Source: an uncultured Desulfobacter sp.
GTDB taxonomy: Bacteria; Desulfobacterota; Desulfobacteria; Desulfobacterales; Desulfobacteraceae
Reading direction: 5' to 3'
DNA: 64,000 nucleotides
NCBI RefSeq assembly: GCF_963666675.1
Contig: NZ_OY762929.1
Location: 3,852,001 to 3,916,000 of the forward strand
In this document: positions 52,482 through 61,166 of the stretch, in pieces
Numbering within the stretch: the first letter of the stretch is position 1
Layout of the letters: each line of letters opens with the position of its first letter
Notes under the pieces: model-generated
What the model was told of the DNA's origin: nothing
The model's input: the letters and a program-made list of their open reading frames with translations, nothing else
The model's database searches: none
Position numbers and translations under genes: made by a program

Positions 52482-53992
52482 GCAACGCTTTTTTACAGAT
52501 TTCAAACGCCGAAAAAGTCAGTCGGGAGGCCATTCCCCACCTTTCCTTTGATGACTTCCGAAACCAGGCCCTGGAATTGGTCTCCAACGGGGGAAAAGTG
52601 GTCCAGTATTTTGCCTATCCGGACAAGGACAAGCTAAAACTGTTGGCTGTATTGCGAACCGATCAACTGGTTGTGGCCGGCTGTGATGCCCCGCAAACCT
52701 ATACGTCTTTGACCCAAGAGAGCGAACCCTTTCATCTGTTTGAACGGGAAATGGCAGAGCAGTACGGTATCGATCCCCAGGACCATCCCTGGCTGAAAAT
52801 GGTTCGCTACCACCCCAACTACTCAACAGACACAGCAGATGTATTCGGTAACGACTATGCCCAGGACATCCCGGGCAACTATCCCTACTACCAGGTGGAG
52901 GGCGAAGAGATCCACGAGGTTGCCGTGGGACCGGTCCACGCCGGGGTCATTGAGCCGGGGCATTTCCGATTCAACTGCATCGGGGAACGGGTGCTGCACC
53001 TGGAAATCCAGCTGGGGTATCAGCACCGGGGCATTGAACAGCAGTTGCTTGGGGTTCCGGCCAAACGGCTTCCCATCATTGGCGAAAACATTGCAGGCGA
53101 TACCACCATCGGACACAGCCTGTGCATGGCCCAGAACCTGGAAGCGCTGACCGGGATTCAACCGGATCAGGGGGCCAACATCATCCGGACCATTGCCCTG
53201 GAACTGGAACGCCTGGCAAATCATATCGGTGATCTTGGGGCGCTAAGTGGTGATGTGGCATTTCTGCCCCCGGCCAACTATTTTGGCAGGATCAGAGGCG
53301 ATTTTCTCAACCTGTCGCTCTTGATTTGCGGCAACCGGTTCGGCAAGGGCTTGGTCCGCCCCGGCGGGGTTCGTTTCCCCTTGTCCGAAGATATCCGCCA
53401 AGTGCTCAACGAACGTCTGACAGAACTTCGGCCCGAAGTCACCCATGTACTGGAACTTCTTTTCAACACACCCACTGTCCGGGCCCGGTTTGAGGGATGC
53501 GGGGCGGTGAGCCGTGAAGATGCCGATCATTTAGGGCTGGTCGGCCCTGCCGGCCGGGCCAGCGGGTTGGATTACGATGTCCGACGGTGTTTTCCCACAG
53601 AACACTACCCGCACATGGGTATACCGGAAAATAAAGAACCGACTGGAGATGTCTATGCCAGGGCCAAGGTCAGACATGACGAGATCCTGCAGTCCCTTCA
53701 AATCATAGAATCCCTGGCCGCCATTCCTGTGGAAACACAGTGTGTCAGCGAGGGAACCGTCAACGAACTGCCGGCCAATAGTTTTTCCGTGGCCCTGAAC
53801 GAGGCCTGGCGCGGCGAGGTCTCCCATGCGATCCTGACCGATGAAAACGGCAAAATGTTAAGGTACAAAATCAAGGATCCCTCTTTTCACAACTGGAACG
53901 GGCTGGCCATGGCGCTCAGGGACACCGGGATATCTGATTTCCCCCTGAATAATAAGAGTTTTAATCTATCCTATTGTGGATTCGATCTTTAG
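52478..53992 (+). CDS. ehrL: Ehr large subunit (HyfG/NuoCD-like) lacking Ni-Fe ligands
   Basis: A 504-residue fusion of a NuoC-like N-terminal part (residues 1-120, ending EREMAEQYGIDPQDHPWLK) and a NuoD/hydrogenase large-subunit part. True Ni-Fe hydrogenases have CxxC near each end. Here the first site reads IIGENIAGDTTIGHS (about 200-214) and the C-terminal one IKDPSFHNWNG (465-475), so all four cysteines are absent. It therefore cannot hold a normal Ni-Fe centre. This is the known hallmark of Ehr complexes. The true electron donor and acceptor are unknown. Confidence 0.85.
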   Translation: MSNAFLQISNAEKVSREAIPHLSFDDFRNQALELVSNGGKVVQYFAYPDKDKLKLLAVLRTDQLVVAGCDAPQTYTSLTQESEPFHLFEREMAEQYGIDPQDHPWLKMVRYHPNYSTDTADVFGNDYAQDIPGNYPYYQVEGEEIHEVAVGPVHAGVIEPGHFRFNCIGERVLHLEIQLGYQHRGIEQQLLGVPAKRLPIIGENIAGDTTIGHSLCMAQNLEALTGIQPDQGANIIRTIALELERLANHIGDLGALSGDVAFLPPANYFGRIRGDFLNLSLLICGNRFGKGLVRPGGVRFPLSEDIRQVLNERLTELRPEVTHVLELLFNTPTVRARFEGCGAVSREDADHLGLVGPAGRASGLDYDVRRCFPTEHYPHMGIPENKEPTGDVYARAKVRHDEILQSLQIIESLAAIPVETQCVSEGTVNELPANSFSVALNEAWRGEVSHAILTDENGKMLRYKIKDPSFHNWNGLAMALRDTGISDFPLNNKSFNLSYCGFDL

Positions 53993-54010
53993 AAAAGCGG
54001 AGAATATCAT

Positions 54011-54751
54011 ATGCTCAGTGTATTGAAAAACAGATTTGAACAAGGCTGCCGGACCAACCGGTACCCCGAAGAAAAGGTCAAGGTATTTCCCCGCTACCGA
54101 GGCAAACCCGTTATCCAGAATAATATCTCCGGGGCCACCCTTGAAGCCTGTGCCGCATCCTGTCCCCAGGACGCCATAGTGATAGACGATAGAAAAATAG
54201 ACATGGGCCGGTGCGTCTTTTGCGGCACCTGTGAACAGACCTCCAACGGCCAGATCAAGTTCACCAACGACTACGAAATTGCAACATCAGAGCGCGCAGA
54301 CCTGATCACGGAAGGTAATCTTCCTGCCCTGGCCGAACATGCCAAACAGCATTTTAAAAAACTGTTTGGCCGCTCTTTGCAATTGCGCCAGGTGTCTGCG
54401 GCCGGGTGCAATGCCTGCGAAGCCGATCTGAACGTACTGGCCACGCCCTTTTTTGACCTGGCCAGATTCGGCATCAACTTTGTCGCCTCCCCCCGTCATG
54501 CCGACGGCATTGTGGTCACAGGCCCCATATCCAGGAACATGAAAACCGCCCTGCTCCAGACCTACGAAGCGACCCCGGCACCCAAGGTGGTCATTGCCGT
54601 GGGCTCATGCACCATCAGCGGCGGTCCTTTCACCGGAAGCCCTGAAATCACCGAGGGCCTGGACAAAATCCTGCCGGTGGATCTGTTTATCCCGGGATGC
54701 CCGCCCCATCCCATGACCAACCTTCATGCACTGCTTTCCTTTTTTAAGTAA
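54011..54751 (+). CDS. ehrS: Ehr small subunit: ferredoxin-like domain + NuoB-like domain
   Basis: A 246-residue electron-transfer subunit. Residues 40-80 form a reduced ferredoxin domain: ACAASCP (Cys47, 51) and CVFCGTC (Cys68, 71, 74), enough for one [4Fe-4S] cluster where two are usual. Residues 120-246 are NuoB/small-subunit-like, with AAGCNACEADL (133, 136), VGSC (200) and PGCPPHP (230) for the proximal cluster. It combines the roles of HyfH and HyfI in one chain and closes the Ehr operon. Confidence 0.85.
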   Translation: MLSVLKNRFEQGCRTNRYPEEKVKVFPRYRGKPVIQNNISGATLEACAASCPQDAIVIDDRKIDMGRCVFCGTCEQTSNGQIKFTNDYEIATSERADLITEGNLPALAEHAKQHFKKLFGRSLQLRQVSAAGCNACEADLNVLATPFFDLARFGINFVASPRHADGIVVTGPISRNMKTALLQTYEATPAPKVVIAVGSCTISGGPFTGSPEITEGLDKILPVDLFIPGCPPHPMTNLHALLSFFK

Positions 54752-54761
54752 TTTGAGATAC

Positions 54762-54813
54762 GGGGAAGCCGACCGGTCTTCATCCAATGGTTTTCAAACG
54801 GTCTGGCTTTCCC
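54762..54813. repeat. imperfect inverted repeat after the Ehr operon
   Basis: GGGGAAGCCGACCGG and CGGTCTGGCTTTCCC pair with small bulges around a loop of about 20 bases. No T run follows. The gap 54752-55115 holds otherwise nothing I can support; an open frame of 110 codons there has no ribosome site and no family features. Confidence 0.4.
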
Positions 54814-55115
54814 TGCATACCGGCTTTTCCTTCCCCCTGCCCACACGCATCTGTCAATAATCATACTTTTATTGTTTCCCATGCAGTTAAGCGTTTTAAA
54901 ACCCATGAACTGATCCTGTCTTTGATCTATGCCACCGTGCCTGCCCGAACGAGGGCAACCACAGAGGGATATCCCCTACAAAAAATGGCCGACAGTAAAA
55001 TCAATCCCAAAAATGGATTCACTTGCTGTCCAGTTTTGGAGATGCTAATGTTATTGTTCTTCTCAAAGTCCATAAATGATGAACAAATATTTAACGCAAT
55101 AGTTAGGAGTGCATC

Positions 55116-56057
55116 ATGAAACACTTATTTAGAAAATGTCTATTGTCTTTTTCCGCGCTGATTTTCACCGCATTGTTGCTTTTCCCAGAATCGGCAGTTG
55201 CTGCTGAGTCAAAAAAGCCCGTGATCGTTTCATCAACCACACAGATTGCCGATTTTGCCCGGCAGGTGGTCGGGGACCAGGCCGTGGTTAAAAGCATACT
55301 GGCACCGGGGGCTGATCCCCATACCTACAATGTCACCCCCGATGACGTTCAGATTGTGCTCGGTGCCGATCTCTGCATCGAAAACGGGCTTCACCTGGAG
55401 GGTAAAAACTGGATGGCCACCCTGGCAAAGGATGCCCAAAAGCCTTTGGTTACGGCCACTAACGGGATCCAGGTTCTCAGCATCAGCGAAGGCGGCCAGT
55501 CTCTGCCCGACCCCCATGCCTGGTTTTCCCTGAAAAATGTCGCAGTATACATCAACAATATCACCCGGGCCGTCATTGAGCTGGATCCGGAGTACAAGGC
55601 GCACTACCAGGCCCGGGCCAAACTGTATCTTCAACAGTTGCGGGTCCTGGACGCCTGGATCCGGGCGCAGTTCAACACGATTCCTCCCCAGCGGCGGATT
55701 CTGGTAACCACCCACGATGCCTTCAACTATTTTTGCCGGGAATACAGATTCAATGAAAACAACGATTTTCTTTCCATTGCGCCTGTGGGATGGTCCACCG
55801 GTGCGGAAGTAGGGGCAGGTATTACCCCCGAGCGCCGACGCAAGGTGGTGGACTCCATCAAAGCCTCCGGTGCCCCGGCCATCTTTGTTGAAACCACCAT
55901 CAACCCCAAACAGATCCGGCAGATCGCCAAGGAGACCGGCGTGAAAATCGGCGGAGAACTCTATTCCGACTCCATGGGCCCCAAAGACTCTGCAGGGGAA
56001 ACCTATATCGGCATGATGCGCGAGAACACCCTGCTCATTGTCAATGCGTTAAAATAG
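55116..56057 (+). CDS. znuA: zinc/manganese ABC transporter substrate-binding protein
   Basis: A 313-residue periplasmic binding protein of the ZnuA/TroA cluster. A signal peptide is clear (basic start, FSALIFTALLLFP, AVA-A cleavage near residue 29). Metal-site tracts are GADPHTYNVTPDD (His near 68), DPHAWFSLKNVAVY, TTHDAFNYFCREY and GGELYSDSMG. It lacks the long His-rich loop of many ZnuA proteins, so manganese or iron are as likely as zinc. It starts the operon with the ATPase and permease downstream; TTAGGAG precedes the ATG. Confidence 0.8.
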   Translation: MKHLFRKCLLSFSALIFTALLLFPESAVAAESKKPVIVSSTTQIADFARQVVGDQAVVKSILAPGADPHTYNVTPDDVQIVLGADLCIENGLHLEGKNWMATLAKDAQKPLVTATNGIQVLSISEGGQSLPDPHAWFSLKNVAVYINNITRAVIELDPEYKAHYQARAKLYLQQLRVLDAWIRAQFNTIPPQRRILVTTHDAFNYFCREYRFNENNDFLSIAPVGWSTGAEVGAGITPERRRKVVDSIKASGAPAIFVETTINPKQIRQIAKETGVKIGGELYSDSMGPKDSAGETYIGMMRENTLLIVNALK

Positions 56058-56066
56058 GCGGTCATT

Positions 56067-56576
56067 ATGCGTTTTGTCATCATCATTTTTATCTGGATTT
56101 TTTTTATCGGCGGACTGTGGGCATATACGGCAAACCGGGATGCGGCCCTGCCCGAAGGACCGGCCCAGGTGGCGGACCGGGAAGTGGTCACCCGGGACTT
56201 TGTTCTGGAGATCACGCCGGGGTTTTCCATTGAACATGATCCCTTTGCCCTGAACCTGGACGATGCGCCCCAGGCCCCGGACCTTGAGGTCCGCCTCAAT
56301 GGCCGTGCCTTAACCATGGACGCAGAGGAGATCACCCGGGGAAAGGTCCTGCGCATCACAAAAGGCATAACCCCCACCCTCGGATTTAATGAAATATATG
56401 TCCAGGCCAGCCCCCCTGTCTCCGAAACGCATTTGGACCATGGGCTTCGGGTTCGGCTGCTGGACAACGGGGCAACCGTGACCGATCAGACGATCTGGGG
56501 GAGCCGGGGTGCCGTGGTGGCCGGAACGGTGACCTTTACCCTGGCTGCCGCCAAGGAGGATGACCATGACCATTGA
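56067..56576 (+). CDS. membrane-anchored hypothetical protein of the metal operon
   Basis: A 169-residue protein with one N-terminal membrane segment (residues 2-20), then a periplasmic beta-rich domain and a charged C-terminus EDDHDH that may bind metal. No family was recognised. It lies ten bases after znuA and overlaps the ATPase gene, so it is part of the same transcript and may assist metal delivery. That role is inferred. Confidence 0.6.
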   Translation: MRFVIIIFIWIFFIGGLWAYTANRDAALPEGPAQVADREVVTRDFVLEITPGFSIEHDPFALNLDDAPQAPDLEVRLNGRALTMDAEEITRGKVLRITKGITPTLGFNEIYVQASPPVSETHLDHGLRVRLLDNGATVTDQTIWGSRGAVVAGTVTFTLAAAKEDDHDH

Positions 56577-57327
56577 TAGTCCGTTTGCCATAGAAGTATC
56601 GCATCTCACTGTCAGTTACAATGCCAGGCCCGCGCTGCTGGATGTCAGTGTAAAAATAGAAAAAGACCGGCTGGTGGGTGTCATCGGTCCCAACGGTGCA
56701 GGCAAATCAACCTTTATCAAAGCGATTCTGGGATTTGTTAAACCGGATCTGGGGACGGTAATGATCAAAGGCATCCATGCGAAAAACGCCAAAGGCCAGG
56801 TGGCCTATGTCCCCCAGCGCGGTGCCGTGGACTGGGATTTTCCCATCACGGTCCGGGAAGTGGCCCTCATGGGACGATACCAGCAGATCGCCTGGCACAG
56901 TTCCCCTGGCAACAAAGACAGGGATGCCGCCATGCAGGCCCTGGAGATGGTGCGCATGGCCGACTTTGCCCACCGCCAGATCGGTGAGCTTTCCGGCGGC
57001 CAGCAGCAGCGGGTGTTCATGGCCCGGGCCCTGGCCCAGGGCAGCGACATCCTGTTGCTGGACGAACCCTTTGCAGGAGTGGATGCAGCCACCGAGCGGG
57101 CCATCCTGGATGTATTGGAGCGGGCCAAACAATCGGGAAAAACCCTGGTGGTGGTCCACCACGATCTCTCCACCGCCGCAGAATATTTTGACAAGCTGCT
57201 GCTCATCAAACAGCGCCTCTATGCCTATGGCGAACCGGATATTGTTCTCCAGGAAGACCTGCTCAGCCAGGTATATGAGGGCAGACTGAAAATTTTCAAG
57301 GACGTGATCAAAAAGGAGAGGCGCTGA
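56566..57327 (+). CDS. znuC: zinc/manganese ABC transporter ATPase
   Basis: A 253-residue ABC ATPase. Walker A is GPNGAGKST, the signature LSGGQQQR, Walker B ILLLDEPF and the H-loop VVHHDLS. I choose ATG 56566, six bases after the AAGGAGG ribosome site; ATG 56560 lies directly against that site. It powers import with the permease encoded next, whose ATG overlaps its TGA by one base. Confidence 0.85.
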   Translation: MTIDSPFAIEVSHLTVSYNARPALLDVSVKIEKDRLVGVIGPNGAGKSTFIKAILGFVKPDLGTVMIKGIHAKNAKGQVAYVPQRGAVDWDFPITVREVALMGRYQQIAWHSSPGNKDRDAAMQALEMVRMADFAHRQIGELSGGQQQRVFMARALAQGSDILLLDEPFAGVDAATERAILDVLERAKQSGKTLVVVHHDLSTAAEYFDKLLLIKQRLYAYGEPDIVLQEDLLSQVYEGRLKIFKDVIKKERR

Positions 57328-58601
57328 TGTTTGATCTTTTTATTGCCCCCCTGACAGAGACCTATTTTCAAAAAGCGCTGATCGGCGGTTCCATCGTAGC
57401 CATGGTGGCCGGTGTCGTCGGCTGCCTTGTGGTGTTACGGCGCATGGCCTTTTTGGGTGACGCCCTCTCCCATGCCATGATCGCCGGGGTTGCCGGCGGC
57501 TACCTGGTCATGAAGTTGTTCTTTGGGCTGGAGGCCCATGCCCCGGGCATGCTTTTGGGCTCCCTCATTGCGGCCGTGGCCACCGTGGCCCTCATATCCT
57601 TTGTCTCAAGGATCTCCCGGGTCAAGGAGGACACGGCCATCGGCATCATGTACACAGGCATCTTTGCTTTGGGCGTGGTAGCCGTTTCGATTTTCAGGCA
57701 TTACATCCACATTGATCTGATGCATTTTATCATGGGGGACATTCTGGGGGTTGCAGATACGGATCTTTGGGTATCGGCCTTTGTGGCCGCAGGGGTTCTG
57801 ACCGTCATCATCCTTTTTTTCAGGCATTTCCAACTCTCCACCTTTGATCCGATCATGGCCGCATCCATTGGCCTGCCCGTGGTGCTCCTGGATTACCTGT
57901 TTACCACCTGCGTCTCCCTGGTGGTGGTCTCGGCGGTGAGTATGGTGGGGGTCATTCTGGTGGTGGGTCTTCTGATCACACCGGCTGCTACCGCCTATCT
58001 TCTTTCAGATCGCCTGGACAAGATGATGATGCTGGCAGCCGTTTTCGGTGTCACGTCGGTCATTGGCGGGTTGTATCTGTGCGTCTGGCTGGACTCGGCC
58101 GGCGGCGGTGCCATCATGCTGTTTTGCACCCTGCAGTTCCTGGTGGTCCTGACGGTTGCACCCAAATACGGCCTGCTTGCCCGATGGCTGCGGCTGAGGA
58201 ATCTTGTGCCCCAGCAGGTGGTGGAAGATGTGCTGACCACGGTGCTGCGAAATGAAAACCCCGCGCCTTTAAGCCTCATTCACAAATATGCAGGAGAGAA
58301 AAAAGGCCTGCAAAAAGCACTTCGTCGGATGATCCAGGACGGTTTGCTTCGCCACGAAGGCCAGGACTACGCCCTGACGGACAAGGGGGAAAAGGAGGCC
58401 GGCACCGTACTGCGGGCCCACCGTCTCTGGGAAACGTATCTTAAGAGCATCGGCACTCCGGAAACAGAAGTTCATGCCACGGCCCATCAACTGGAACATC
58501 TGGACCAGGCCCAGACCCTGGCCTACCTCGATAAAAAGCTGGGCAACCCCAAAACCGATCCCCACGGAAAAACAATTCCAGGAAAAGAGGCTGGGATTTA
58601 A
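57327..58601 (+). CDS. znuB: metal ABC permease fused to a DtxR/MntR-like domain
   Basis: A 424-residue protein. Residues 1 to about 275 are a ZnuB/TroC-type permease with about eight segments (VVLRRMAFLGDALSHAMIAG is the coupling region). From about residue 290 the chain continues with a winged-helix-like tract (KALRRMIQDGLLRHEGQDYA) and the DtxR/MntR metal-binding and dimerisation domain (AHRLWETYL, VHATAHQLEHLD, LGNPKTDPHGKTIP). The tail would face the cytoplasm and sense metal. Normal permeases end near residue 280. Gating of uptake by metal is a plausible reading; it is not proven. Confidence 0.85.
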   Translation: MFDLFIAPLTETYFQKALIGGSIVAMVAGVVGCLVVLRRMAFLGDALSHAMIAGVAGGYLVMKLFFGLEAHAPGMLLGSLIAAVATVALISFVSRISRVKEDTAIGIMYTGIFALGVVAVSIFRHYIHIDLMHFIMGDILGVADTDLWVSAFVAAGVLTVIILFFRHFQLSTFDPIMAASIGLPVVLLDYLFTTCVSLVVVSAVSMVGVILVVGLLITPAATAYLLSDRLDKMMMLAAVFGVTSVIGGLYLCVWLDSAGGGAIMLFCTLQFLVVLTVAPKYGLLARWLRLRNLVPQQVVEDVLTTVLRNENPAPLSLIHKYAGEKKGLQKALRRMIQDGLLRHEGQDYALTDKGEKEAGTVLRAHRLWETYLKSIGTPETEVHATAHQLEHLDQAQTLAYLDKKLGNPKTDPHGKTIPGKEAGI

Positions 58602-58763
58602 GGGTTACGGAAATTTTAAAATCCACCAATAGGGCGCCGGATTTTTGCCTGGTTTCAAGGCGCGCCAATGGGAGCATATTGGAATATGTGCCCATTGGCG
58701 CAACGCGGAAACCAGGTAAAAAGACAAGCGATATGGTGGATTTTATTGTTTCCGTGGCCCTAA
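58599..58763. repeat. long near-perfect palindrome (~165 bp)
   Basis: Two arms of about 80 bases mirror each other around 58680: AAAATCCACC with GGTGGATTTT, CCTGGTTTC with GAAACCAGG, and GGCGCGCCAATGGG with CCCATTGGCGC. Even the outer ends pair (AAGGGTTACGGAAA, TTTCCGTGGCCCT). The stop codon of the permease lies in the first arm. It could be a MITE-like element or fold into a long transcript hairpin. No coding frame is seen. Confidence 0.8.
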
Positions 58764-58770
58764 AAGTATT

Positions 58771-58804
58771 ACGGCCGGGAAAGTCTCTTTCCCGGCCGTT
58801 TTTC
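58771..58804 (+). terminator. strong rho-independent terminator, probably bidirectional
   Basis: ACGGCCGGGAAAG and CTTTCCCGGCCGT form a 13-bp stem with a TCT loop, followed by a T run on the + strand. It lies between the ends of the converging metal operon and efp, so it can serve both; for efp the downstream T run is weaker. Confidence 0.85.
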
Positions 58805-58825
58805 CAAAAAGAATGAATCGAAAAT

Positions 58826-59389
58826 CTATTCGCTGGCCCGTTCAACGTATTCCCGGGTCCGGGTATCAATCTTGATCAATTGGTCTTCATTTACAAACGG
58901 AGGCACCTGGACTTCAAAACCGGTTTCCACGGTGGCAGGTTTGGTGTCGCCCGTGGCCGTATCGCCTTTGGCCCAGGGTTCTGCGGCGGTGACGCGCAGG
59001 ACCACGAAGTTGGGCAGTGTGACGCCGATGGGGTTCTGGTTGTGCAACAGCACGGTACACACGGTATTCTCCTTGAGCAGATCCACGTTCTCTCCGATCT
59101 GCTCCTTGGTCAGCATGATCTGATCGTAAGTGGTGGAATTCATAAACCACCAGCCGTCACGGTCTGAATAGAGGTATTCCATATCCGTTTCTTCCAGGTC
59201 AGCCTTTTCAAATTTGTCACCGGAACGGTAGGTGCGTTCAAACTGGGAACCTGTGATCATATTCTTAAGTTTGCATTTATACAGGGACTGCCCCTTGCCC
59301 GGCTTTTTAAACTCAAAACCGACAATCACATGGGGATCACCGTCAATCTCCAGTTTAAGCCCCTTTCTCAAATCGCTGGCTAAATACAT
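58826..59389 (-). CDS. efp: elongation factor P
   Basis: A 187-residue EF-P, which helps ribosomes pass polyproline stretches. KKPGKGQSLYKCKLKN carries the modifiable lysine loop near residue 32, FERTYRSGDKFEKADLEE follows, and the C-terminus holds the two OB domains (TKPATVETGFEVQVPPFV). Ribosome site AAGGAG lies six bases before the ATG on the minus strand. It diverges from guaA. No modification enzyme gene (epmA, earP, ymfI) is seen in the window, so the type of modification cannot be told. Confidence 0.95.
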   Translation of the reverse strand: MYLASDLRKGLKLEIDGDPHVIVGFEFKKPGKGQSLYKCKLKNMITGSQFERTYRSGDKFEKADLEETDMEYLYSDRDGWWFMNSTTYDQIMLTKEQIGENVDLLKENTVCTVLLHNQNPIGVTLPNFVVLRVTAAEPWAKGDTATGDTKPATVETGFEVQVPPFVNEDQLIKIDTRTREYVERASE

Positions 59390-59428
59390 CCAATCTCCTT
59401 AAATTTTAAAATGATAAAAGCGAACCCA

Positions 59429-59456
59429 ATAAAACATATTCCGTCATTCTTGGCAA
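59429..59456 (-). promoter_or_regulatory. candidate sigma-70-type promoter of efp
   Basis: On the minus strand TTGCCA (complement of 59451-59456) and TTTATT (complement of 59429-59434) are 16 bases apart, about 40 bases before the efp start codon. A plain sequence match only. Confidence 0.35.
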
Positions 59457-59544
59457 GCTCAGACCAAAAACAGCTTGCAATTTCCCCTTGTTTATAGGAA
59501 AATTCGTTGATTTAAATCTAATCTAATCATTGCAGGAAATACCC

Positions 59545-61074
59545 ATGATCATTGTTATCGACTTTGGATCCCAGTTTAACCAACTGATCGCCCGGCGTGT
59601 CAGGGAAAATAATGTATACTGTCAGGTGGAACCTTCGGATATCCCCCTTGCTAAAATAAAGGAACTTTCCCCCACAGGCATCATTCTTTCCGGCGGACCC
59701 TCTTCCATCTACGAAGAGAACAGCCCGACCATCGACGCCGGCATTTTTGACCTGGACGTGCCCATTCTCGGCATCTGTTACGGCATGCAGTATATGGTAC
59801 ATACATTAGGGGGTACCATCGAACAAGCCAACAAAAGAGAGTATGGCTTTGCCGAGCTGCGAATCACTCCGGGCAACCCGCTGTTCAAGGAGATGGACGA
59901 CAGCTTCCAGTGCTGGATGAGCCATGGAGACTCTGCCAAAGCACTGCCCGAAGGGTTCGAAATAACAGGTCAAACCGACAACACCCCCATTGCCGCCATC
60001 GCAAATTACAATAAAAAACTGTTTGGCCTTCAGTTCCATCCGGAAGTCGAGCACTCCGTTAACGGGGCTGCCATGATCCGCCATTTTCTGTTTGACGTGT
60101 GCGGATGCGATCAGAACTGGACCATGAAATCCTTCAGTGAAGGGGCCATTGCCCAGATCAAGGATGCGGTGGGAGACAAAAAAGTCATCATGGGCCTTTC
60201 CGGCGGGGTGGACTCCTCTGTGGCCGCCACACTGATCCATAAAGCCGTGGGGAAAAATCTGCACTGTATTTTCGTGGACAACGGGCTGTTACGACTGAAC
60301 GAAAAAGAGCAGCTTGAGATCAGCCTTCTGGCTAATCTGGACATGAACATCAAGTTTGTGGATGCCCAGGACAAATTCTTAACCGCACTGGCCGGGGTGA
60401 CGGACCCTGAACAGAAAAGAAAAATCATCGGTAAACTTTTCATTGAGGTGTTTGACGCCGAGGCCAAAAAGGTCGAAGGTGCACAATTCCTTGGCCAGGG
60501 CACCTTGTATCCGGATATTATTGAATCCAAATCCGCATTTGGCGGTCCCACCTCGGTCATCAAATCCCACCACAATGTAGGCGGCCTGCCCGAAGAGATG
60601 AACTTGAAGCTTGTGGAACCCCTGCAATTGCTGTTCAAGGATGAGGTCAGAAAACTGGGCCTTGAACTGGGCATCCACGAGGATCTGATCTGGCGCCAGC
60701 CCTTCCCGGGCCCCGGACTTGCCATACGCATCCTGGGCGACATCACCCGGGAGCGCCTGGATATTCTTCGCAAGGCCGATGACATTCTTCTCCAGGAGAT
60801 CAAACAGGCCGGCCTTTACAGAAAACTGTGGCAGTCCTTTGCGGTGCTTCTGCCCATCAAAAGTGTGGGGGTCATGGGGGATAAACGGACCTTTGCCAAT
60901 TGCCTGGCCATTCGTGCGGTTACATCCAATGACGCCATGACGGCGGACTGGGCCAAGCTGCCCCACGACCTGTTGGGAAAAATTTCCAATCGCATTATCA
61001 ATGAAGTGGACAAGGTAAACCGCGTGGTCTTTGACATCACCTCAAAACCGCCCGGCACCATTGAATGGGAATAA
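59545..61074 (+). CDS. guaA: GMP synthase (glutamine-hydrolysing)
   Basis: A 509-residue GuaA, converting XMP to GMP with glutamine and ATP. The glutaminase domain has ILGICYGMQYMVHTLGG with the nucleophile Cys and FHPEVEHS with His and Glu. The ATP pyrophosphatase loop is GLSGGVDSSVAATLI near residue 215, and the C-terminal dimer domain ends KPPGTIEWE. I choose ATG 59545, seven bases after CAGGAA; a TTG start 15 bases earlier is less likely. Its TAA is part of a dispersed repeat that follows. Confidence 0.95.
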   Translation: MIIVIDFGSQFNQLIARRVRENNVYCQVEPSDIPLAKIKELSPTGIILSGGPSSIYEENSPTIDAGIFDLDVPILGICYGMQYMVHTLGGTIEQANKREYGFAELRITPGNPLFKEMDDSFQCWMSHGDSAKALPEGFEITGQTDNTPIAAIANYNKKLFGLQFHPEVEHSVNGAAMIRHFLFDVCGCDQNWTMKSFSEGAIAQIKDAVGDKKVIMGLSGGVDSSVAATLIHKAVGKNLHCIFVDNGLLRLNEKEQLEISLLANLDMNIKFVDAQDKFLTALAGVTDPEQKRKIIGKLFIEVFDAEAKKVEGAQFLGQGTLYPDIIESKSAFGGPTSVIKSHHNVGGLPEEMNLKLVEPLQLLFKDEVRKLGLELGIHEDLIWRQPFPGPGLAIRILGDITRERLDILRKADDILLQEIKQAGLYRKLWQSFAVLLPIKSVGVMGDKRTFANCLAIRAVTSNDAMTADWAKLPHDLLGKISNRIINEVDKVNRVVFDITSKPPGTIEWE

Positions 61075-61166
61075 CAGCCATGGGCTGATCTGACATATCA
61101 ACTGCCAGACTTAAGCCCACAATGAAACATGAAAGTTACTCAGCAACTTATTGGTACTTTCATATA
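61071..61166 (-). repeat. dispersed inverted-repeat family, full copy (R4)
   Basis: ATAACAGCCATGGGCTGA, then TGACATATCA, AAGCCCACAATGA and the hairpin GAAAGTTACTCAGCAA / TTATTGGTACTTTC. Orientation is opposite to the copies at 23 and 42 kb. The first TAA is the guaA stop. Confidence 0.7.

Noticed and set aside
52478..53992. Ni-Fe hydrogenase large subunit
   Set aside because: Overall similarity to HyfG/HycE is clear, but all four metal-binding cysteines are missing, so it is listed as an Ehr subunit and not as a hydrogenase.
54787..55119. 110-codon open frame after the Ehr operon
   Set aside because: No ribosome site, odd composition (many Cys, Pro and Ser), no family features, and it overlaps the start of znuA.
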